From: Clostridia bacterium
GTDB taxonomy: Bacteria > Bacillota > Clostridia > Christensenellales > Aristaeellaceae
Assembly: GCA_900769075.1 (NCBI GenBank)
Contig: CAAGFE010000013.1
Span: 20,586-84,585, forward strand
Direction: 5' to 3'
Length of the DNA stretch: 64,000 nt
A model generated the notes under the pieces. It saw only the letters and a list, made by a program, of their open reading frames with translations. It was not told the origin of the DNA and made no database searches. The number at the start of each line of letters is the position of its first letter. Position 1 is the stretch's first letter. Shown here in pieces: positions 18,116 through 26,078 of this stretch. Position numbers and translations under genes: made by a program.

Positions 18116-19447
18116 ATGCATTCCCTGTTGTCCAAGAAGAAGCTGACGTCGTTCCAGTTCATCATCCTGGGGTTTGCCGGCATGATTGTGCTGGGGACGC
18201 TGCTGCTCATGGCGCCGATCTCCAGCCGGAGCGGTCAGGTCACGCCGCTGATGGACGCGCTGTTTACCGCCACCTCCGCCGTATGCGTGACCGGGCTGAT
18301 CCTCCACGACACCGCCACCTACTGGTCCGCCTTCGGTCAGGCGGTGATCCTGGCGCTGATTCAGATCGGCGGCATGGGGGTGATCACCGTCACGGCATTT
18401 TTCGCCATGGTGTCCGGGCGGAAGATTTCCCTGCTCCAGCGCAGCACAATGCAGGAGGCCATCTCGGCGCCCAAGGTGGGCGGCATCGTCCGGCTGACGG
18501 GCTTCATCGTGCGGATCACGCTGCTGCTGGAGCTGACCGGCGCTGCGGTGATGGCCCCGGTCTTCTGCCGGGATTTCGGCGCGAAGGGCCTGTGGATGGC
18601 GCTGTTCCACGCCGTTTCAGCGTTCTGCAATGCGGGCTTTGACCTGATGGGCGTCCGCGCGCCCTTTTCCTCCCTGACCAGCTATGCCGCGGACCCGGTC
18701 ATCACCCTGACCGTGATGAGCCTGATTGTCATCGGCGGCATCGGCTTCCTGACCTGGGACGACATCCGGGCCAACAAGCTGCACCTGCACCATTACCGCA
18801 TGCAGAGCAAGGTGATCCTCTGCACCACGGCCGTGCTGCTGATCCTTCCGGCGCTGTTCTTCTACTTCTTCGAATTTGCCGGCCTTTCGCCGAAGGAACG
18901 CCTGCTGGCCTCCCTGTTCCAGGCGGTGACCCCGAGGACGGCAGGCTTCAACACCGCCGATCTCACCGCGCTGTCCGAGCCGGGACAGCTCATCACCATC
19001 CTGCTGATGCTCATCGGCGGCAGCCCCGGTTCCACCGCCGGCGGGTTGAAAACCACAACCATCGCGGTGCTGTTCACCACGGCGATATCGACTTTCCGGC
19101 GCAGGGAATACGCCAATTTCTTCGGCCGCAGGATTGACGATGACGTGGTCAAGAACGCGGCGACGATCCTGCTGCTGTACCTGACGCTGTCCATCGGCGG
19201 CGGGCTGGTCATCAGCCTCACCGAGGGGCTGCCCATGCTGACCTGCCTGTTTGAGGCGGCTTCCGCGATGGGCACGGTGGGCCTTTCCCTGGGCATCACC
19301 CCGACGCTGCACCTTCCCTCCCGTATCATCCTCATCCTGCTGATGTTCATGGGGCGCGTCGGCGGGCTGACGCTCATCTTTGCCGCCGTGTCCGGCACGC
19401 AGATGCGGGTATCGAAGCTCCCGCGGGACAAAATCACCGTTGGATAA
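18116..19447 (+). CDS. ktrB: Potassium uptake channel subunit KtrB/TrkH family
   Basis: A 443-residue integral membrane K+ (or Na+/K+) translocating subunit. The four M-P-M repeats each show their selectivity-filter glycine: TSAVCVTGL, AVSAFCNAGFDLMG, AVTPRTAGFNTADL and AASAMGTVGLSLG. Length fits KtrB (about 445) rather than TrkH (about 485). ATG 18116 is preceded by AAAGGAG 11 nt upstream; the open frame extends far upstream but only as a shadow of the GH9 gene. A TATGAT hexamer at 18071 is a possible -10. It is followed after 10 bp by ktrA. Confidence 0.93.
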   Translation: MHSLLSKKKLTSFQFIILGFAGMIVLGTLLLMAPISSRSGQVTPLMDALFTATSAVCVTGLILHDTATYWSAFGQAVILALIQIGGMGVITVTAFFAMVSGRKISLLQRSTMQEAISAPKVGGIVRLTGFIVRITLLLELTGAAVMAPVFCRDFGAKGLWMALFHAVSAFCNAGFDLMGVRAPFSSLTSYAADPVITLTVMSLIVIGGIGFLTWDDIRANKLHLHHYRMQSKVILCTTAVLLILPALFFYFFEFAGLSPKERLLASLFQAVTPRTAGFNTADLTALSEPGQLITILLMLIGGSPGSTAGGLKTTTIAVLFTTAISTFRRREYANFFGRRIDDDVVKNAATILLLYLTLSIGGGLVISLTEGLPMLTCLFEAASAMGTVGLSLGITPTLHLPSRIILILLMFMGRVGGLTLIFAAVSGTQMRVSKLPRDKITVG

Positions 19448-19457
19448 AGGAGTCATC

Positions 19458-20105
19458 ATGAAATCCATTCTTTTGATCGGCCTGGGGCGATTCGGCAGGC
19501 ACATCGCCCTGCATCTGAATCATCTGGGCCACCAGGTCATGGCGGTGGACAATTCCGAGGAACGGGTGGAGGCGGTGCTGCCCTTCGTGACCAACGCCCA
19601 GATCGGCGACAGCACGAACCCGACCTTCCTGGAATCTCTGGGCATCCGCAATTACGACGTCTGCATCGTCGCCATCGGCGTGGATTTTCAGAGCTCGCTG
19701 GAAACCACGTCCCTGCTCAAGGAGCTGGGCGCGAAGCTGGTGGTATCCCGGGCCGCCACCGATGTGCAGGAGAAATTTCTGCTGCGCAACGGTGCGGATG
19801 AGGTGGTCTATCCCGAAAAGCAGATCGCCAAATGGACCGCCATCCGATACAGCGCCGACCACCTCCTGGACTACATGGAGCTGGACGCGGAGCATGCCCT
19901 GTTTGAAGTTCCCGTCCCCCGGGACTGGAGCGGACGCACCATCGGCAAGATCGACATCCGCAGGAAGTACAGCATCACCATCATCGGCGTGAAACGGGAG
20001 GGGAAGCTCCGTCTTTCCATCACCCCGGAAACCCTGCTGGAATCCGGCGAAACCATGCTGGTCCTGGGCAGCAACAAGGATGTACAGAAGTGCTTCCATC
20101 TATAA
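19458..20105 (+). CDS. ktrA: Regulatory RCK subunit of potassium uptake (KtrA/TrkA-like)
   Basis: Cytoplasmic gating subunit, 215 residues. RCK_N domain with the Rossmann motif IGLGRFGRHIALHL (residues 5-18, G-x-G-x-x-G) binding ATP/ADP or NAD(H), acidic strand end VMAVDNSEERV, and an RCK_C domain from about residue 140 that in Ktr systems binds c-di-AMP. Single RCK pair and size match KtrA rather than the double TrkA. ATG 19458 has AAAGGAG upstream; 10 bp from ktrB. Confidence 0.93.
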   Translation: MKSILLIGLGRFGRHIALHLNHLGHQVMAVDNSEERVEAVLPFVTNAQIGDSTNPTFLESLGIRNYDVCIVAIGVDFQSSLETTSLLKELGAKLVVSRAATDVQEKFLLRNGADEVVYPEKQIAKWTAIRYSADHLLDYMELDAEHALFEVPVPRDWSGRTIGKIDIRRKYSITIIGVKREGKLRLSITPETLLESGETMLVLGSNKDVQKCFHL

Positions 20106-20141
20106 TGCACCGCCGACAAAGAAGCTGGGGGGGGTGAGCGC

Positions 20142-20636
20142 ATGCGGGATATTCTGCTGACAGCGGCGATCGCGGCAGCGCTGATCGGGGGCTACATCGT
20201 GATGGGCAAGCTGGACGGTTTTCTCGCCCGCGACCCATTGGCCCCCAGACCCTCCGCCGGGCATCCCCCGCTGCGGATCGGCTTCACCGACCCGCTGCTT
20301 GCCGGGAGCCTGCCTGCATTGCCTGGCGGGGATGTGCGTCTGTTCAGCGGCACGGCGGAAACGCTGCTGCTCCGCCTGTCCGCCCGGGAGCTGGATCTCG
20401 TCTTTGTGCCGGAAGATGCTGCTTTTCCGGCGGCGCTGTGCCGGCGGGCGGTTCGGCTCCGGCGCTGCCCCCTTGGCGTGCCCGGCGCGGAGGCTGCCAT
20501 TGTGCCGCTGGGAATTGACGCGTCCCCGCAGTGTGCCGTCTGGGCGAAGGATGCGCCCCCGGCCTGCCGCGAACTGGTCGCGCGTCTGTCGGAAAATGAA
20601 AAATTTCCGCCGCTCCGGCAGGAGGACTTGCACTGA
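20142..20636 (+). CDS. Membrane-anchored protein of unknown function in the Ktr-Kdp locus
   Basis: 164 residues. One N-terminal transmembrane segment (DILLTAAIAAALIGGYIVMG) is followed by a hydrophilic domain that starts LRIGFTDPLLAGSLPAL and includes SARELDLVFVPEDAAF; this resembles half of a periplasmic or LysR-type ligand-binding domain, but the similarity is weak and I assign no function. ATG at 20142 follows a GGGGGG-rich site. The position, 36 bp after ktrA and upstream of kdpD, suggests a role with the potassium system or its sensor. Confidence 0.6.
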   Translation: MRDILLTAAIAAALIGGYIVMGKLDGFLARDPLAPRPSAGHPPLRIGFTDPLLAGSLPALPGGDVRLFSGTAETLLLRLSARELDLVFVPEDAAFPAALCRRAVRLRRCPLGVPGAEAAIVPLGIDASPQCAVWAKDAPPACRELVARLSENEKFPPLRQEDLH

Positions 20637-20638
20637 TG

Positions 20639-20647
20639 TGGTATCAT
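20639..20647 (+). promoter_or_regulatory. Possible extended -10 promoter for kdpDE
   Basis: TGG-TATCAT forms an extended -10 element just after the preceding stop codon, without a recognisable -35. It would leave a leader of about 180 nt before kdpD (20648-20832), which holds GC-rich inverted repeats but no gene that I can support. Confidence 0.3.
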
Positions 20648-20832
20648 AGGAAGGGGCGGATCCATGCCCCATGGAGAAGCCTGCCGACATCGGGGCAAGA
20701 ACAGCCGCTTTGTCCGGGATGCGCCCGGGCATGGGGCCTTCAGGCCCTTCCGGCTCGGTGGCACGCTGATGGCGAAGGCCATCCATGGGCGGATTCGCTG
20801 GGCCGATGCGGCAGCGGAAAGGAGCAACCAGC

Positions 20833-23508
20833 GTGGACAATCCGAACACGGACCCCGACCGGGTGCTGCAGGCCGGGGATGAGAAGGACGCGCCGGCAAA
20901 GCGCGGCAAGCTGAAAATATTCTTTGGCTACGCCTCGGGCGTGGGCAAGACCTACGCCATGCTGCAGGCGGCGCACCAGGCGAAGGCACACGGCACGGAT
21001 GTCGTGGCGGGCTGCATTGAGCCCCATGCCCACGCCCGGACCATCGCCCTGATGAAGGGGCTGGAAACGCTGCCCCTCCAGCAGCTTTCCGACGGGGGCA
21101 CGGGATCGCAGGAGTTTGACATCGACGCGGCGCTGGCCCGCAGGCCCCAGCTGATGCTGGTGGACGAGCTGGCCCACACCAACGCCAAGGGCAGCCGCCA
21201 CGCCAAGCGCTGCCAGGATGTGCAGGAGCTGCTCAACGCCGGGATTGACGTATATACCACGGTCAATGTGGAGCACATCGAGAGCCTGATTGACAATGTG
21301 GCCTCCATCACCGGCGTGGTGGTGATGGATCGCATCCCTGATTCCGCCTTCGATCAGGCGGATCAGGTGGAGCTGGTGGATCTGGAGCCCGCCGAGCTGC
21401 TGGAGCGGCTGGCCGCCGAGCATCCCCGCAGGCGTAATCCGGCGCCCTTCTTCACCCTGGAAAACCTGACCGCCCTGCGGGAGATTGCCCTGCGCCGCTG
21501 CGCCGACCGGGTGAACCTGCGCACGGAGAGCGCCCGCATCCGGAGCCGCAGCGATTATCACACGGACGAGCATATTCTGGTCTGCCTGTCCTCCTCGCCG
21601 TCCAACGCGAAAATCATCCGTACGGCAGCCCGCATGGCCCGGGCCTTCCGGGGCACCTTCACCGCGCTGTTTGTGGAAACGCCCAACGCTGCCGCCATGC
21701 CCGAGGACGACAAGCGGCGATTGCAGGAAAACAAACGCCTGGCCCAGCAGCTGGGCGCGGCCATCGAAACCAGCTACGGCGAGGACGTGCCCTATCAGAT
21801 TGCGGAATATGCCCGGCTCTCCGGCGTATCGAAAATCGTGATCGGCCGCAGCACGGCGGCAAGGCGGCGCTTTTACAGCAAGCCGACCCTGACCGAGCGG
21901 CTGATCGCCAGCGCCCCCAACCTGGATATTCACGTCATCCCGGACGCCAGCACCGGCACCGGCTACAAGGAACCCCGGAGTGCTCCGACCGTTCGCATGC
22001 CCCTGCGGGACATTCTGCTGAGTCTGCTGGTGCTGGTGGCGGCCACGCTGATCGGCTATGCCTTTGATGCCCTCGGCTTCACGGAGGGCAACATCATCGC
22101 GGTGTATATCCTGGGCGTGCTGGTGATCTCCGTCCTGGCCACGGACCGGCTCTGCGGCATGCTGGCCTCCATCGTCAGCGTGCTGGTGTTCAACTTCTGC
22201 TTCACCGCCCCGCGGCTGACCTTTCAGTTTGAGAACCCCAACTACATCCTGACATTCTCCATCATGCTCATGGTCACGCTGCTGTCCGGCTCCCTCGCCA
22301 TCCGGCTGAAGGAAAACGCCCGGCAATCTGCCCATGCGGCCTACCGGACCAAGATCCTGCTGGAAACCAACCAGCTGCTCCAAAAGACACAGGATGAGCA
22401 GTCGGTGGTGACCGCGACCGCCCAGCAGCTGATGAAGCTGCTCAAGAAGGATCTGGTCATCTACCTCACCGACGGCAAGGAGCTGTCCACCCCCAGCGTT
22501 TTCCGCGCGCCGGACAGCGATGCCTGCGACCTGGCGACGGACAGCGAAACCGCTGTGGCAAGTTGGGTGCTGCGCAACAACAAGCATGCCGGTGCCACCA
22601 CCGACAGCCTGTCCGACGCCCAATGCCTGTACCTGGCGATTCGCGTCAATCAGCATGTGTACGGCGTGGTGGGCATTGCGGTGGGGAATCAGCCGCTGGA
22701 TTCCTTTGAGAACAGCATCCTGCTGTCCATCCTGGGCGAATGCGCCCTGGCGCTGGAGAACATCCGCAACGCCCGGGAAAAGGAGGAGGCCGCCGTGCTG
22801 GCCCGGAACGAGCAGCTCCGGGCAAATCTGCTCCGAACCATTTCCCATGACCTGCGCACCCCCCTCACCTCCATCTCCGGCAGCGCTGCCAACCTGCTGG
22901 CCAATTATCAGAAGATGGACGATGCGCTGCGGGAGCAGACCTTCACCGACATCTATGACGATTCGATGTGGCTGATCAATCTGGTGGAGAACCTGCTGGC
23001 GGTCACCCGCATCGAGGGCGGGCAGGTCAAGCTGACCCAGTCCATGGAGCTGATGGACGAGGTCATCGCCGAAGCCCTCAGGCACATCAACCGCAAGAGC
23101 CGGGAACACACCATCCGCGTCACCAGCGAGCAGGATTTCATCCTCGCCCACATCGATGCCAAGCTGATCGTGCAGGTCCTCATCAATCTGGTGGACAACG
23201 CCATCAAGTACACGCCTGCCGGGTCGCTGATCGAGCTTCATACGGCCCAGGCGGACAAGTGGGTGATCGTGTCCGTGACCGACAACGGGCCCGGCATCCC
23301 GGACGCGCTGAAGCCCCGGGTGTTCGATATGTTTTACAGCGGCTCAAACAAGGTGGCGGACAGCCGCAGAAGCCTCGGCCTGGGGCTCTCGCTGTGCCGT
23401 TCCATCGTCACGGCCCATGGCGGCACCATCTCGGTGGCTGATCATCAGCCCCATGGCGCCACCTTCACCTTTACGCTGCCGGCCGGGGAGGTCAATCTTC
23501 ATGAATAA
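20833..23508 (+). CDS. kdpD: Sensor histidine kinase KdpD
   Basis: K+/c-di-AMP/osmotic sensor kinase, 891 residues. Order: N-terminal KdpD P-loop domain (FFGYASGVGKTYAML, Walker A; LMLVDELAHTNAKGSRH), a universal-stress-like domain (about 245-370, HILVCLSSSPSNAKII), four transmembrane helices (DUF4118, about 390-500), a GAF-like region, HisKA with phospho-acceptor His near residue 672 in ISHDLRTPLTSISG, and the HATPase with DNAIKYTPAGSLIEL and SLGLGLSLCRSIV. GTG 20833 is chosen for its GGAG site 8 nt upstream. No kdpFABC operon is present, only ktrBA upstream. kdpE overlaps its end by 8 bp. Confidence 0.95.
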   Translation: MDNPNTDPDRVLQAGDEKDAPAKRGKLKIFFGYASGVGKTYAMLQAAHQAKAHGTDVVAGCIEPHAHARTIALMKGLETLPLQQLSDGGTGSQEFDIDAALARRPQLMLVDELAHTNAKGSRHAKRCQDVQELLNAGIDVYTTVNVEHIESLIDNVASITGVVVMDRIPDSAFDQADQVELVDLEPAELLERLAAEHPRRRNPAPFFTLENLTALREIALRRCADRVNLRTESARIRSRSDYHTDEHILVCLSSSPSNAKIIRTAARMARAFRGTFTALFVETPNAAAMPEDDKRRLQENKRLAQQLGAAIETSYGEDVPYQIAEYARLSGVSKIVIGRSTAARRRFYSKPTLTERLIASAPNLDIHVIPDASTGTGYKEPRSAPTVRMPLRDILLSLLVLVAATLIGYAFDALGFTEGNIIAVYILGVLVISVLATDRLCGMLASIVSVLVFNFCFTAPRLTFQFENPNYILTFSIMLMVTLLSGSLAIRLKENARQSAHAAYRTKILLETNQLLQKTQDEQSVVTATAQQLMKLLKKDLVIYLTDGKELSTPSVFRAPDSDACDLATDSETAVASWVLRNNKHAGATTDSLSDAQCLYLAIRVNQHVYGVVGIAVGNQPLDSFENSILLSILGECALALENIRNAREKEEAAVLARNEQLRANLLRTISHDLRTPLTSISGSAANLLANYQKMDDALREQTFTDIYDDSMWLINLVENLLAVTRIEGGQVKLTQSMELMDEVIAEALRHINRKSREHTIRVTSEQDFILAHIDAKLIVQVLINLVDNAIKYTPAGSLIELHTAQADKWVIVSVTDNGPGIPDALKPRVFDMFYSGSNKVADSRRSLGLGLSLCRSIVTAHGGTISVADHQPHGATFTFTLPAGEVNLHE

Positions 23509-24202
23509 GCCCTTGATTCTCGTGGTGGAGGACGATCCCTCCGTGCGGAACCTCATCACCACCACGCTGAAAACCAGCGATTACCGTTACATGGTGGCCA
23601 CCGGCGGCGCTTCCGCCGTGATGGAAGCCACCTCCCACAACCCCGATATTGTGCTGCTGGATCTCGGCCTGCCCGACATGGACGGCATTCAGGTCATCCA
23701 CAGCATCCGCTCCTGGTCGAACATGCCCATCATCGTCATCAGCGCCCGGAGCGAGGACGCAGACAAGATTGAAGCCCTGGACGCCGGCGCGGATGATTAC
23801 CTGACCAAGCCCTTCTCCGTGGAGGAGCTGCTGGCCCGGCTGCGGGCGACCCAGCGCAGGCTGTCCCTGATGACCGCGGAGGTGCTCTCCGCCTCCTCCG
23901 TGTTTGAAAACGGTCACCTGCGGGTCGACTTTGTTGCCGGATGCGCCTATCTGGACGGGCAGGAGCTTCACCTGACCCCCATTGAGTACAAGCTGCTCTG
24001 CCTGCTGGCAAAGAACGTGGGCAAGGTGCTGACCCACACCTTCATCACCCAGCACATCTGGGGACGCAGCTGGGACAACGATTTGGCTTCCCTGCGGGTT
24101 TTCATGGCGACGCTGCGCAAAAAGCTGGAACCCACCCCGGATTCCCCGCCGTACATCCAAACGCACATCGGCGTGGGCTATCGGATGATCAAGGTGGAAT
24201 AA
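23501..24202 (+). CDS. kdpE: Response regulator KdpE (OmpR family)
   Basis: Partner of KdpD, 233 residues. Receiver domain with acidic pair E10-D11-D12 (VVEDDPSV), phospho-acceptor D54 (IVLLDLGLPDMDG) and KPF near residue 105, then an OmpR/PhoB winged helix ending with RKKLEPTPDSPPYIQTHIGV and GYRM. The ATG lies inside the last codons of kdpD (8-bp overlap), so the two are translationally coupled. Probable target promoters here would be ktrBA or its own operon. Confidence 0.95.
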   Translation: MNKPLILVVEDDPSVRNLITTTLKTSDYRYMVATGGASAVMEATSHNPDIVLLDLGLPDMDGIQVIHSIRSWSNMPIIVISARSEDADKIEALDAGADDYLTKPFSVEELLARLRATQRRLSLMTAEVLSASSVFENGHLRVDFVAGCAYLDGQELHLTPIEYKLLCLLAKNVGKVLTHTFITQHIWGRSWDNDLASLRVFMATLRKKLEPTPDSPPYIQTHIGVGYRMIKVE

Positions 24203-24226
24203 TCGGGCATATTCAGCCTGCAAAAC

Positions 24227-24471
24227 ATCCCCCGGAAGGCATTGCGCCCTCCGGGGGATCAGAGCATCGACAAAGTGCCGAAGGCACTTTGTCGAGAGAG
24301 GCTGATGAATGTTTACCTTCGCAAAATTGCATTTTGCGAAGGTAAACTCCCCGCCCGACCGGCAAAGCCGGTCGATACGAATCCAGTCAGAGGGCCTGCT
24401 GGCCCTCCGACACCTCCCATCGGTTTGTTGATGAATTGATCCCCCGGAAGGCATTGCGCCCTCCGGGGGAT
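24227..24471 (-). repeat. Multi-hairpin insertion element (copy 1) between two 33-bp direct repeats
   Basis: Two identical 33-bp copies of a hairpin (24227-24259 and 24439-24471; stem CCCCCGGAAGG.. paired with ..CCTCCGGGGG) flank 179 bp of stacked stems: 24268-24294, a perfect 17-bp stem at 24311-24347, 24356-24374, and 24390-24407. Read on the minus strand, the insert is clearly related to the one at 39936-40170. It fills the gap between the convergent kdpE and phosphatase genes; the flanking hairpin probably was the shared terminator. Confidence 0.8.
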
Positions 24472-24490
24472 ATCGTTTGATTCCCGGGAA

Positions 24491-25603
24491 TTACTTCAGG
24501 TTTGCCTTCAGCGCCTCGATGGCATCGGCGGTCATGCCGTGCTTGAGCAGGTAGGCTTCCGCCCCGGCAGCCAGATCAACGCCCTCGAAGGAAGTGTCCT
24601 TCTCCAGGCCGCAGACCGTGCGCAGCATGTCCACCACGTTCTTCTCGGCGATCATGTTGTACTTATCCGCCTCGGCCACGGGGTCGATGCCGTAGTAGTT
24701 GACATAGCTGGTCATGTAATCCGCCACAATTTCGTCCTTGGTGGCGCCCATCAGCGCAGCCAGAACCATGGCGGCAAAGCCGGCGCGGTCCTTGCCCTCG
24801 GTGCAGTGCACCAGGTAGGGGGCTTCCTGCGCAGACAGGAAGGTCAGGCCCTTCACCAGGCTCTGGGCGAATTCATCGGAGGAGTAGTTGATGGGCATGC
24901 CCAGCGTGATGACGCTGCCGGCATTGTACAGATCGGCATAGTACGCAGAGTCGAAATCCTCCGCGGCGATGTAGCCCTGGATTTCCTCGGCGGTATCGGC
25001 CATGTTCATCACGGTTTTCACGCCGGCGGCGGCGATCAGGCGGCAGGAGATGGCGGCGCGGCTGTTCTCATTGTTGATGGGAGAGGCAGCGCGATACAGC
25101 TTGCCCGCACCGATCTGGCCCGCCTGGACGGCCCGGAAGTTGGCGAACACCTCATCGGAGGCATAATCCTCGCGGACATTGGTGTAGACCAGGGAGTTCA
25201 TGATCTGCACATCCAGCGCACCGGCGGGCGCGGTGAGGGTGATGGTCACCTCGTCGCCGACGCCAATCCCGGCGGTTTCGGCAAACTTGCCGTAGTTGAT
25301 GCACACGGCGATAAACTCATGGCCGGGATACGCACGAACCATGTACGCGCCCTTGTCCACATAGTACCCATCGAAGAAGGGCATCTCGCCCTCAAAGGTG
25401 CCCGCCTTGACGGTCACCACATCGCCCAGGGTGAAACCCGCAGCGAGGAAATCCGCGATGGACACATCCAGCAGCGCATGGCCGTACTTCTCGATCTGAG
25501 TCACCTTGCCGGTCACGGACACCCCAGCTTCTTCCGCAAAGGAAACGGCCAGCGTACCCATCAGCAGACAGCAGCACAGCAGCAGGGAAAGCAGCTTCTT
25601 CAT
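24491..25603 (-). CDS. Secreted tyrosine/dual-specificity phosphatase
   Basis: 370 residues with a signal peptide (KKLLSLLLCCCLLMGTLAVSF, cut near SFA-EE). A beta-rich N-terminal domain (about 25-130: VSVTGKVTQIEKYGHALLDV..FTLGDVVTV) weakly resembles the C-terminal barrel of SAM hydroxide adenosyltransferases. The C-terminal part has the CX5R active site as VHCTEGKDRAGF and the family DKAGPLY-like stretch YRAASPINN, placing it in the tyrosine phosphatase family 3. Exported phosphatases of this type are found in Clostridia; the substrate is unknown (phosphoprotein, phosphoinositide or inositol phosphate). It has its own promoter at 25650-25678. Confidence 0.87.
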   Translation of the reverse strand: MKKLLSLLLCCCLLMGTLAVSFAEEAGVSVTGKVTQIEKYGHALLDVSIADFLAAGFTLGDVVTVKAGTFEGEMPFFDGYYVDKGAYMVRAYPGHEFIAVCINYGKFAETAGIGVGDEVTITLTAPAGALDVQIMNSLVYTNVREDYASDEVFANFRAVQAGQIGAGKLYRAASPINNENSRAAISCRLIAAAGVKTVMNMADTAEEIQGYIAAEDFDSAYYADLYNAGSVITLGMPINYSSDEFAQSLVKGLTFLSAQEAPYLVHCTEGKDRAGFAAMVLAALMGATKDEIVADYMTSYVNYYGIDPVAEADKYNMIAEKNVVDMLRTVCGLEKDTSFEGVDLAAGAEAYLLKHGMTADAIEALKANLK

Positions 25604-25649
25604 GATTTTTTCATCCTTTCTTCTCCTGCATCAGGAGCTTCTTTTTCTC

Positions 25650-25678
25650 ATTCTATCATCGTTTTCTGTTCTTTGCAA
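25650..25678 (-). promoter_or_regulatory. Promoter of the secreted phosphatase gene
   Basis: Minus-strand TTGCAA and TAGAAT with a 17-bp spacer and extended TGA. The short leader contains a small hairpin, CTCCTG-ATG-CAGGAG (25623-25637), close to the start codon. Confidence 0.7.
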
Positions 25679-25763
25679 GCGGAACCTCCGCCCGGAAACA
25701 ATCATTCTCTGCAACGCAGCAATACTTCCCGGACTTCACATAAGAATATTGAAAAAGGATGCT

Positions 25764-25893
25764 TCAAAAAATGCCTCAAGGCAAGGCAACAAACCTGCAA
25801 ATAAGGGAGTTTACACGGACGTAAATGACCGAAATTTGCAGGTGCAGTCAACGAAGCAAGCGATTCCCTCTGCCTTTCGGCAGAGGGAATCGC
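25764..25893. repeat. Structured intergenic repeat with two strong hairpins
   Basis: A nested hairpin (CCTGCAAAT at 25794-25802 with ATTTGCAGG at 25834-25842, and TTTAC/GTAAA inside) is followed by a perfect 15-bp stem at 25860-25893 with a TTTC loop. The left arm CTTCAAAAAATGCCTCAAGGC at about 25762 has no partner, so the element may be truncated. It occupies a 475-bp gap (25604-26078) that holds no gene. Confidence 0.6.
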
Positions 25894-26020
25894 GGTTGCG
25901 GGCTTTTTTGATGGTCTGAGTATGCTGATCCGTTTTTCAAGTCCATCATCCGCAGCACGTCCTCCTTCCGGGGAATCCGCGGGGGCATCCGCACCCCTTC
26001 CTCCGGGCAGAAGGAACCAT

Positions 26021-26060
26021 GAAAAGTGCCCGCACCTCCAATGACTGGAAGCGCGGGCGA
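26021..26060 (-). terminator. Probable terminator after the C69 peptidase gene
   Basis: On the minus strand GCCCGCGC and GTGCGGGC pair around a loop of about 15 nt that can itself pair, followed by ACTTTTC. The U-tract is short. It lies 20 bp after the stop codon at 26079. Confidence 0.6.
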
Positions 26061-26078
26061 GGTTGATTTCTCCCGGGA

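Noticed and set aside
20648..20832. Small protein between the unknown gene and kdpD
   Set aside because: Open frames (for example from 20664) have no ribosome binding site or family features and overlap the kdpD leader; not supported.
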